Origin: Hellea sp.
GTDB taxonomy: Bacteria; Pseudomonadota; Alphaproteobacteria; Caulobacterales; Maricaulaceae
Assembly (NCBI GenBank): GCA_020628635.1
Contig: JAHDEU010000018.1
Coordinates: 1 to 14,335, forward strand
Reading direction: 5' to 3'
DNA length: 14,335 nucleotides
Positions 4,937 through 14,335 of the stretch are shown one piece after another (within the stretch, counting starts at the first letter, position 1; each line of letters starts with the position of its first letter). A program made the position numbers and the translations under genes. The notes under the pieces were generated by a model. That model saw only the letters and a program-made list of their open reading frames with translations, did no database searches and had not been told where the DNA came from.

Positions 4937-7573
4937 ATGAAAGATGCTGCTCCAATCTCTTCCGATGCACCGACACCGACGCTGTTGTCGGACTACACGC
5001 CCTACCCGTTCGAGCTGCACGAAAGCCGGTTCGACTTCCGGCTCGACCCGGACAAGACGACGGTTCGCTCGCTGTTGCGGTTCACGCGCCGCGCGGCGGG
5101 TCCGCTGCATCTGGACGGCGAGGCGATCGAGCTGGTCTCGGTCATGCTTGACGGACGCGAACTCAAGCGCTCGGAATACCGCCTGACGCAGGACGCGTTG
5201 ATCATCGAGGACGCGCCGGACAGCTTCACCCTGCAGGTGGAGACGACCTGTGCGCCGTCCAAGAACACGACTCTCATGGGGCTCTATGTGTCTGGAGGTC
5301 GGTTCTGCACGCAATGCGAGGCGCAGGGCTTTCGCCGGATCACTTACTACCCCGACCGGCCCGATGTAATGAGCGTATTCACCGTGCTGATCGATGCGGA
5401 CAAGGCGGCCTATCCGACGCTGCTGGCCAATGGCAACCGAACGGAAGCCGGCGACATTGACGAAAGCGTCGCGCCCGGCCGACACTACGCCGTCTGGCAC
5501 GATCCCTTCCCCAAGCCGGCCTATCTGTTCGCGCTGGTCGCGGGCGAGTTCGACCTGTTGGAGGATAGCTTCACGACGAAGTCCGGCAAGGTCGTCCCGC
5601 TGGAAATCTTCGTCGACCCTGGCAATGCACCGAAAGCCGAATACGCCATGGACGCGCTGAAGCGGTCGATGCGTTGGGACGAGGAAGCGTTTGGCCGCGA
5701 ATACGATCTCGACCGCTTCATGATCGTTGCCGTGCGCGACTTCAATTTCGGCGCCATGGAGAACAAGGGCCTGAACATCTTCAACGCCTCGCTGCTGCTG
5801 GCCGACGGCGCGACCGCGACCGACATGAACTTCGAACGCATCGAGAGCGTTGTCGCGCATGAGTATTTCCACAACTGGACCGGCAACCGCATCACCTGCC
5901 GCGACTGGTTCCAGCTCTGCCTGAAAGAGGGCTTCACCGTCTTCCGCGACCAAGAGTTCAGCGCTGATCAGCGCGGCGCGGCCGTGCAGCGGATCAAGGA
6001 TGTGCGCGCGCTCCGGGCGCGGCAGTTCGCCGAAGACAACGGCCCCCTCGCCCATCCGGTGCGGCCTGAGAGCTATCTGAAGATCGACAACTTCTACACG
6101 GCCACGATCTACGAAAAGGGCGCGGAGCTGATCCGCATGCTCAAGACCTGGCTCGGCGCCGAACGTTTCCGCGCGGGCTGCGATCTGTATTTCGAGCGAC
6201 TGGACGGCACGGCCGCGACAGTCGAGCAATTCCTCGCCTGTTTCGAGGAGGCGTCCGGCGAGTCCATGCACGACTTCATGCGCTGGTATCAGCAGGCCGG
6301 CACGCCGCGCCTGCAGGTCCGCCGCGATCAGACGCCGACGACGCCGCAGATCAGCCAGGTCGTCCACGTCCGCCAAGGCACGCCCGCCACGCCGGGCCAA
6401 CCCGTCAAACAGCCCGTGCCGTTGCCGATCCGCTGGCAGGCCATTGGTGATGACGGCCCGCTGATGGAGCCGCAGCTCACTGTGCTGGACGTGGAAGAGA
6501 CATCCGTGAGCTACCCGCGTTTTGACGAACCCCACTCGCTCTCCGTCCTGCAGGGCTTCTCCGCGCCCGTGCAGCTCGACAGTGACGCCTCTACGGCTGA
6601 CCTGATCCGCTTGATGGGCAACGACCCGGATGCGTTCAATCGCTGGGAAGCCGGGCAGACGCTGGCCAGACGCCTGCTGGCCGACTTCGCAAAAGCGCTT
6701 GAAGCGGGCGAGGTCGCCGAGCCCGACCTTGCACTCAAAGGCTATGTCGAAGCCATCGGCCACACGCTCGCCGACGACCAGTTCGACAATGCCTTCAAGG
6801 CGCTGGTTCTCACCCCGCCGACGTCCATGGAGGTGCTCATGGCCGCCGCGCCCGTCGATCCCATCGCTGTGCACGAGGCGGGCAATTGGTTGTCACGGGC
6901 GGTCGCGGACCACTTGCGCGACGATCTGGTCTCGCTCTACCGCTCGCTCAAGGATACGGGTCCATTCAGCCCGGACGCCGAAGCCGCGGGCCGCCGCGCG
7001 TTGAAGAACCGCTGCCTCGCCCTGCTGGCCGCGCGGTTCGATCCGCTCGCCGCCGCGCTCGCCTCGACCCAGCTGGACGAGGCGACCAACATGACGGACG
7101 AGCTGTCCGCGCTGGTGACGCTGTCGCGCCTCGGCGGGCAGCGCGTGGAAAGCTCGATGGAGGCCTTCTTCGAGAAGTGGGAAGACCAGCCGCTCGTCCT
7201 CGACAAATGGTTCTCGGTCCAGGCCATGCGCGGCCATGCCGACGGCATCCACGCCATCACGCGGTTGGCGGAAACACCGTCCTATGAGCGCAACAATCCC
7301 AACCGCGTGCGCGCGCTGGTCGGCGGCTTCGCCATGGGCAATGCCAAGCTGTTCCACCGCATCGACGGCTCCGGCTACCGCTTTTTCGCCGACCAGGTCA
7401 TCGACATGGATTCGCGCAACCCGTCCGTGGCCGCACGCCTACTCGGCGCCTTCGAGATCTGGCGCAAGCTGGATGCGGATCGTCAGGCCCTGATCCGCAC
7501 CGAGCTGGAGCGCATCATCGCGGGCAAGCCGAGCAAGAACGTGCTGGAGATCGCGCAGCGGACGCTGGGCTAG
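4937..7573 (+). CDS. pepN: aminopeptidase N (M1 family zinc metallopeptidase)
   Basis: An 878-residue cytoplasmic enzyme close to E. coli PepN (870 residues). It removes N-terminal residues from peptides in the last steps of protein turnover. The catalytic landmarks are all present at a constant offset of 11 from E. coli: G-A-M-E-N at 272-276 (substrate-binding E275), H308-E309-Y-F-H312 with E331 as third zinc ligand, and Y392 in I-Y-E-K-G. Domain order is N-terminal beta-sandwich (to about 200), thermolysin-like catalytic domain (about 200-450), Ig-like domain (about 450-555) and a helical C-terminal domain. The start at 4937 gives the family length but has no Shine-Dalgarno sequence. The promoter is not obvious; a weak TTGTCG lies at 4871. 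The DUF1963-like gene starts four bases after its stop, implying coupled expression. Confidence 0.97.
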   Translation: MKDAAPISSDAPTPTLLSDYTPYPFELHESRFDFRLDPDKTTVRSLLRFTRRAAGPLHLDGEAIELVSVMLDGRELKRSEYRLTQDALIIEDAPDSFTLQVETTCAPSKNTTLMGLYVSGGRFCTQCEAQGFRRITYYPDRPDVMSVFTVLIDADKAAYPTLLANGNRTEAGDIDESVAPGRHYAVWHDPFPKPAYLFALVAGEFDLLEDSFTTKSGKVVPLEIFVDPGNAPKAEYAMDALKRSMRWDEEAFGREYDLDRFMIVAVRDFNFGAMENKGLNIFNASLLLADGATATDMNFERIESVVAHEYFHNWTGNRITCRDWFQLCLKEGFTVFRDQEFSADQRGAAVQRIKDVRALRARQFAEDNGPLAHPVRPESYLKIDNFYTATIYEKGAELIRMLKTWLGAERFRAGCDLYFERLDGTAATVEQFLACFEEASGESMHDFMRWYQQAGTPRLQVRRDQTPTTPQISQVVHVRQGTPATPGQPVKQPVPLPIRWQAIGDDGPLMEPQLTVLDVEETSVSYPRFDEPHSLSVLQGFSAPVQLDSDASTADLIRLMGNDPDAFNRWEAGQTLARRLLADFAKALEAGEVAEPDLALKGYVEAIGHTLADDQFDNAFKALVLTPPTSMEVLMAAAPVDPIAVHEAGNWLSRAVADHLRDDLVSLYRSLKDTGPFSPDAEAAGRRALKNRCLALLAARFDPLAAALASTQLDEATNMTDELSALVTLSRLGGQRVESSMEAFFEKWEDQPLVLDKWFSVQAMRGHADGIHAITRLAETPSYERNNPNRVRALVGGFAMGNAKLFHRIDGSGYRFFADQVIDMDSRNPSVAARLLGAFEIWRKLDADRQALIRTELERIIAGKPSKNVLEIAQRTLG

Positions 7574-7577
7574 GGCG

Positions 7578-8333
7578 GTGAACTGGCTCAAACGCCTGTT
7601 CGGTCAAACGTCCGCGCCAACCAGCTCCGAGGCTTCGCAGATTGGTCACGCCTCGCCCGCTCCGCCCAGCGCGGATGTCCTGGCGCGGATGGCCGAGCAT
7701 GAGAGGACTTGCTGGCCATGGTCTCTGAGCCCGGGTGTCGAAACCGGGCGCGAAACGCGCTTTGGCGGCCAACCCTATATGGGCGATGGTGAGGACTGGC
7801 CCATATGCGCGGACTGCGGGTCGGCCATGGAATTCCACATGCAATGCGACCTCGATGCCGTGCCGGAGAAAGCGCCCGACTTCGGCGGCGGGATGATCCG
7901 GCTCTTCTACTGCCTGAGTGACGAATGTGCCGGCATGGGCGGCTGGGACGCCGCCGACCCGCAGAACATGGCGATCATGCTGCGCGGTGACGGTGCGTTG
8001 CGAGAGACTCCGGAAGGCGCAGAGATCCTGCCCGCCTTGCAGGTGACTTGGGAGCGTCCGGTTGCGGACTACCCGCATAATGAGGACCACCGGATCGAGG
8101 GACTTGAAAACCCGTGGGACTACAATGTCCATGGTCAGAAATTCGCTGGCTGGCCGAACTGGTACCAAGGGCCGGAACGGCCGGACTGCCCGCAATGCGG
8201 CATGACCATGCGCCATGTGCTGCAACTGGTCGACGATCCGCAGACGGGCTTCAACTTCGGCGGCGGCACAGGCCACATCACCCAATGCCCGGATCATCCG
8301 GACGAGCTGGGCTTCGGGTGGGCCTGCGGCTGA
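7578..8333 (+). CDS. DUF1963/YwqG-like cysteine-rich protein
   Basis: A 251-residue protein of unknown function beginning at GTG, four bases after the pepN stop. Residues 1-45 are variable and Ser/Pro/Ala-rich. From about 60 the sequence resembles the DUF1963/YwqG family: F-G-G-Q-P (62-66), a D-W-P-I-C segment (73-77), G-W-P-N-W (191-195) and a C-terminal H-I-T-Q-C-P-D-H (233-240). Two CxxC pairs (C77/C80 in C-A-D-C-G and C204/C207 in C-P-Q-C-G), with C90, C112, C117, C237 and C250, could bind zinc or form disulfides. No signal peptide or membrane segment is present, so it should be cytoplasmic. The pepN linkage suggests shared expression rather than a known biochemical link. GTG is preferred because it gives the near-overlap with pepN and no better start precedes the conserved region. 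Confidence 0.75.
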   Translation: MNWLKRLFGQTSAPTSSEASQIGHASPAPPSADVLARMAEHERTCWPWSLSPGVETGRETRFGGQPYMGDGEDWPICADCGSAMEFHMQCDLDAVPEKAPDFGGGMIRLFYCLSDECAGMGGWDAADPQNMAIMLRGDGALRETPEGAEILPALQVTWERPVADYPHNEDHRIEGLENPWDYNVHGQKFAGWPNWYQGPERPDCPQCGMTMRHVLQLVDDPQTGFNFGGGTGHITQCPDHPDELGFGWACG

Positions 8334-8345
8334 TCTTCACCCCGC

Positions 8346-8365
8346 CTTAGCCCTTCCCTGCTAAG
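8346..8365 (+). promoter_or_regulatory. small inverted repeat before the EAL gene
   Basis: CTTAGC (8346-8351) and GCTAAG (8360-8365) are perfect complements separated by eight pyrimidine-rich bases. They occupy most of the 40-base gap between the DUF1963-like stop and the EAL start at 8374. No Shine-Dalgarno sequence is visible there. The repeat may form a hairpin in the leader or be a binding site; neither is established. Confidence 0.3.
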
Positions 8366-8373
8366 CCCGCGCC

Positions 8374-9108
8374 ATGGACCCGCGCCGCACCGTTCACACC
8401 GCCGAGGGCTTTCGCGAGCATATTTCGGAACAGCGCTATTCCGTGATGCGCCAGCCTATCGTCAGCCTGCGCGACGACCGCATTCACCATTACGAATGGC
8501 TGGTCCGGTTCGAAGGCGAAGGGACGGAGGGCGTCATCCGTCCGGCGGAAATTTCGGGCGTGATCCGCGATCTCGACCTCTCCATGCTGGCGCAGGCGAT
8601 TCTCGTGTTGAACGAAGACCCTGACGGGCCGGGCATCGCGATCAACCTGTCGGGCGCGAGCGTGGACCGGGAGACCTTCACGCCGTCCGTCATGGCCTGC
8701 CTGACAGCGCTCACGGCCTCGCCGACCAAGCTGCTGATCGAGCTGACCGAGAGCTGGGACATGGCGCGGCTGGACCTCGCGAAGGTGCTCATCACGGAAT
8801 TGATGACGCGCGGCCATCCGGTCTGCCTCGACGATGTCGGAGCGGGCGCGGCCTCGATCCGCTATCTGCGCGCCCTGCCCGCCAACTGGTTGAAGATCGA
8901 TGGCGGCTTCGTGGCGGCTGCGTTCCTGAACGCGCGCGACCGGGCAATCCTGAACGCGCTGCTGAGCTTGCGCGAGGCACTGGATGTGCGCTTCATCGCG
9001 GAAGGCGTGGAATCGATCGAGCTGCTGGATTTCGTGCGCCGCCTCGGTTTCGACGCAGCCCAGGGCTATGCGCTCGGCAAGCCTGAGCCGGAAGAGCGCA
9101 TCACTTAG
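8374..9108 (+). CDS. stand-alone EAL domain protein (putative c-di-GMP phosphodiesterase)
   Basis: A 244-residue cytoplasmic protein consisting of one EAL domain (about 12-240), with no sensor, GGDEF or membrane segment. EAL enzymes linearise cyclic di-GMP to pGpG. The metal and catalytic positions can be matched: E41 (E-W-L in place of E-A-L), N91 (I-N-L-S-G), E123 (I-E-L-T-E-S), D153/D154 (D-D-V-G-A-G), K174 (L-K-I-D), E210/E213 (A-E-G-V-E) and Q230 (A-Q-G-Y). Two motifs deviate: EAL itself, and loop 6, where D-D-F-G-T-G is usual. Activity is therefore likely but not certain, and a c-di-GMP receptor role is possible. It lies between the pepN-DUF1963 pair and the PleC-like kinase on the same strand. 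In Caulobacter PleC controls c-di-GMP synthesis through PleD, so a functional link is plausible inference. Confidence 0.92.
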   Translation: MDPRRTVHTAEGFREHISEQRYSVMRQPIVSLRDDRIHHYEWLVRFEGEGTEGVIRPAEISGVIRDLDLSMLAQAILVLNEDPDGPGIAINLSGASVDRETFTPSVMACLTALTASPTKLLIELTESWDMARLDLAKVLITELMTRGHPVCLDDVGAGAASIRYLRALPANWLKIDGGFVAAAFLNARDRAILNALLSLREALDVRFIAEGVESIELLDFVRRLGFDAAQGYALGKPEPEERIT

Positions 9109-9165
9109 GTGCGCCAGGTCGATAAAGCGCTGCAAAGCGTGGATTTTACGCAGTCATTACCGCCG

Positions 9166-9218
9166 CGTTAACCTTGTTTTGGTTCGACACCCCTCATGCT
9201 CACCGTTAACCGTTAACG
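9166..9218 (+). promoter_or_regulatory. three CGTTAAC copies, two forming a palindrome, before the PleC-like gene
   Basis: CGTTAAC occurs at 9166-9172, 9204-9210 and 9211-9217. The last two are tandem, and with G9218 they form a perfect 15-base inverted repeat (CGTTAAC-C-GTTAACG). TTAA is scarce in this GC-rich window, so the clustering stands out. TTAAC resembles the half-site of the cell-cycle regulator CtrA, but no copy shows the full TTAA-N7-TTAA spacing; the nearest is TTAA-N7-TTGG at 9168. Operator function is inferred only. Confidence 0.45.
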
Positions 9219-9230
9219 TGTGATTCGGAC

Positions 9231-9238
9231 GGGGGAGG
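9231..9238 (+). promoter_or_regulatory. ribosome-binding site deciding the PleC-like start
   Basis: GGGGGAGG ends five bases before the in-frame GTG at 9244. The earlier in-frame GTG at 9220 has no such sequence and overlaps the edge of the CGTTAAC palindrome. The Shine-Dalgarno match favours 9244 as the true start. Confidence 0.65.
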
Positions 9239-9243
9239 CCGGG

Positions 9244-12161
<2,918 letters not shown>

Positions 12162-12165
<4 letters not shown>

Positions 12166-13853
12166 GCCTGTTCGCGCTTCGCCTTGCCCTTGGCGGACGC
12201 CGCGCGCATCGGCGTGCCTTGCTGGCTATCGGACCGGCGCGGCGCCTTCACTTTCGGGAAGACCAACTCGCTTAGCAGGCCGGGTCGCCCGTCATGGTCC
12301 CCGCCCTGCTCCACGGCTTGCGCGCCCAGACCGTCATCCATGTTGAATTCCGCCTGGTGCAGCTCCGCGACGGCTTCGACGAGGGCGAGGCCCAGCCCCG
12401 AACCCGGAAGGGTGCGGCTCTTGTCGAGCCGCACGAAACGCTCCTTGACGCGCTCCCGCTCGAACTTCGGAATGCCGGGGCCGTCATCGGCGACGCTGAT
12501 CCGCACACGCCCGCGCGGCCCTTTCGCGGCGGACAGATGGATGCGCGTGCCCCCTCCGCCTCCAGCATATTTGATGGCATTTTCGACTAGGTTCGACACG
12601 GCCTGGGAGAGCAGTCCACGGTCGGCCATGATGGTCAGGCCGTCCGCGATCTCGTGCGTGAAGACCAGCCCCACATCCTCGCAGGCGGGTTCGTAGAGCT
12701 CGGCGAGGTCGTCGAGAATCGGCTTCGGATCGAGCGGCTTGAGGAGTTCGCGGCGCTCCCCCGCTTCCAGCCGCGCAATGCGCAACACGGAGTCAAACGT
12801 GCCGAGCAATTCCTGCGCGTCGCCCGCCGCCGCATAGAGCACATCGGCTTCTGCCGTGTCGCCCGCTTCGACGGCCGCCGATTCGAGGCGCGTGCGCAGC
12901 CGGGTCAGCGGCGTGCGCAGGTCGTGCGCGACCGAGTCTCCCGCATAGCGCATGGCCTGCATGAGCCGGTCGATATGGTCGAGCATGCCGTTGAGGTGTT
13001 CGGCCAGCCGGTCCATCTCGTCCTCGGAATAGTTGCGCGGCGCGCGCCTGTCGAGATTGCCCGCCTGCACGTCATTGGCGAGCTTGTTGAGTGCATCGAC
13101 ACGTCGCGCAAAGCGTCGCGCGACGAATATCGACGACAAAATGCCGAGGAAGACCGCGATCAGCGATGACGTCGTCATGGCCGAGCGCATGCGCTCGCCC
13201 GTGCGCAGGATGTTCTCCATGTCGCGTCCGACGACGATGATGCCGACCTTTTTGTCGCCGTCGAAGATATTGCGCCCCAGTGTGAGAACGCGCCTGTCCT
13301 CGACCTCCTCGGTTTCCGGATTGGTCCGTTGCGTCGTGATGATGCGACGCAGGTCGCCTTCCCCTTCGAACGCCCAGGGCGAGTCCGAGCTCAGCGCCTC
13401 CAGATTGGTCTCATCGTTTGCAAGGCGTCCCGTGACGATGTCCTTGAATATGAACAGCGATGAATAGACGTCTTCGGGAGAATCCCTCACATAGATGATG
13501 GAGGACAGCAATTCGCTGGCCGCCCGGTCGATCCGGGCGAGCAGGACCTGCTGCTGCGGGGTGAGCGGCGTTCCCTCTTCGCGAGGCAGCAGGCCGGCCT
13601 GTTGCGCGGCCGCAATGGCCTGTGTGCCGCTATCGACAAAGCGGAACTCGAGGTCTTCGAGGTCCTGCATCAGCTCCTGCTCGATGCGGCTCTGCTCGGA
13701 GCCCACGATCTCCTGATAGACAAGCAACTGCGCAACGAGCAGCGACAGGCCGAACAGCAGCGAGCCGATGAGCGACAGACGGAAGACCGTGTTACGCAAA
13801 AGGCGACCCAGCGTTTCCGCCAGATCGCCGAGAGGTTGGACATCGTTTCGCAT
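12162..13853 (-). CDS. HAMP-containing sensor histidine kinase
   Basis: A 563-residue classical two-component sensor. Membrane segments at about 24-46 and 228-246 flank a periplasmic domain of about 180 residues (47-227) without a recognised ligand motif. Then come HAMP (about 244-297), HisKA with H310 in A-H-D-L-R-T-P-L-T-R-L, and HATPase with N-box N421/N425, D-D-G-P-G (456-460) and G-S-G-L-G-L (484-489). The sequence after about 510 is a low-complexity, lysine-rich tail. It lies 24 bases after the response-regulator stop and should phosphorylate that partner. No Shine-Dalgarno sequence precedes the ATG, so coupling to the regulator is likely. Its stop codon overlaps that of the PleC-like gene on the opposite strand. 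The signal cannot be predicted. Confidence 0.94.
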
Positions 13854-13877
13854 GGAGACTGTGTCCGTAGAGCGCCC

Positions 13878-14335
13878 TTACGCGGGCTGCAAACGGTAAC
13901 CCGCGCCGCGCACCGTGTGCAGCAGGGGCGTTTCGAACTCCTTGTCGATCTTGCCGCGCAGGCGGGAGATGTGGACATCGATCACGTTGGTCTGGGGGTC
14001 GAAATGATAATCCCACACCTTCTCCAGCAGCATGGTGCGCGTGACCACGCGGCCCGCATTGCGCATCAGGCACTCCAGCAGGCGGAATTCGCGCGGCTGC
14101 AACAGGACCTTCTGCCCCGCGCGCTTCACCGTGCGCGCCAGCAGGTCCATCTCCAGATCGCCGACCTTGAGCTTGGTCACGGCTGCCGTGGGGTCCGAGC
14201 GGCGGCCGATGGCTTCGACGCGGGCCAGCAGCTCCGTGAAGCTGTAGGGCTTGGCGAGATAGTCGTCGCCGCCTGCACGCAAGCCCTCGACCTTGTGGTC
14301 CACTTCGCCCAGCGCCGACAGGATCAGCACGGGCG
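13878..14335 (-). CDS. OmpR/PhoB-family response regulator, 5' part beyond the window
   Basis: The C-terminal 150 or so residues of a DNA-binding response regulator; the N-terminus, including the phosphorylated aspartate, is off the right edge. What is visible starts in the receiver domain at the P-V-L-I-L-S-A strand with the conserved switch serine. It continues through G-G-D-D-Y-L-A-K-P-Y, whose lysine is the invariant receiver lysine. A winged-helix effector domain follows, with L-Q-P-R-E-F-R-L-L, N-V-I-D-V-H-I-S-R-L-R and the closing T-V-R-G-A-G-Y-R-L typical of OmpR/PhoB/CusR-type regulators. The sensor kinase starts 24 bases downstream, making a regulator-then-kinase operon whose promoter is outside this window. 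Target genes are unknown. Confidence 0.94.
   Translation of the reverse strand, partial: PVLILSALGEVDHKVEGLRAGGDDYLAKPYSFTELLARVEAIGRRSDPTAAVTKLKVGDLEMDLLARTVKRAGQKVLLQPREFRLLECLMRNAGRVVTRTMLLEKVWDYHFDPQTNVIDVHISRLRGKIDKEFETPLLHTVRGAGYRLQPA

Noticed and set aside
4889..6874. 661-codon open frame antisense to pepN
   Set aside because: It lies wholly opposite a convincingly assigned aminopeptidase N with all catalytic residues. Its translation is Arg/Gly/Val-rich without recognisable domains, which is what codon bias in GC-rich genes produces on the other strand.
9166..9218. Canonical CtrA box TTAA-N7-TTAA
   Set aside because: None of the three TTAA copies has the 7-base spacing to another; only half-site resemblance remains.
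9220..9243. Start of the PleC-like gene at GTG 9220
   Set aside because: No Shine-Dalgarno sequence and overlap with the edge of the CGTTAAC palindrome; GTG 9244 has GGGGGAGG at ideal spacing. Not excluded completely.

Overview
The window is a GC-rich, gene-dense stretch of ordinary chromosome. It most likely comes from an alphaproteobacterium related to Caulobacter, Maricaulis or Hyphomonas; this placement is inferred. Supporting signs are a PleC/DivJ/PdhS-family histidine kinase, an exact match to the alphaproteobacterial general-stress (EcfG) promoter, GC-rich palindromic intergenic elements of a kind common in this class, and several starts without a Shine-Dalgarno sequence. I see no rRNA, tRNA, CRISPR array, integrase, transposase or phage gene.

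The left part (about 160-4657) is dominated by glutathione and carbonyl/electrophile chemistry. A small gamma-glutamylcyclotransferase-like (AIG2) gene is divergent from a tight pair, a glutathione S-transferase followed by an aldo/keto reductase. Facing this pair on the minus strand are a YghU-type glutathione-dependent oxidoreductase and, downstream of it, a small outer-membrane beta-barrel protein. After a 470-base non-coding stretch with several palindromes comes a DJ-1/PfpI-family protein, also on the minus strand. It has an intrinsic terminator behind it and an EcfG-type promoter in front.

The middle part (4937-12165) is a plus-strand run. Aminopeptidase N (pepN) is followed after 4 bases by a DUF1963-like cysteine-rich protein. 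A stand-alone EAL (c-di-GMP phosphodiesterase-type) protein comes next, then a large PleC-like sensor kinase with two membrane segments, two PAS domains, HisKA and HATPase. The kinase is preceded by three copies of CGTTAAC, two of which form a 15-base palindrome.

The right end (12162-14335) is a minus-strand two-component pair that meets the PleC-like gene tail to tail, with overlapping stop codons. It consists of an OmpR/PhoB-type response regulator, cut by the window edge, and its HAMP-containing sensor kinase. The most notable feature is the signalling block, where a c-di-GMP-type enzyme sits next to a developmental kinase and a second two-component system converges on it. I found no clearly undescribed multi-gene system. 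The best leads are regulatory: the EcfG site, the CGTTAAC cluster and the EAL-PleC neighbourhood.
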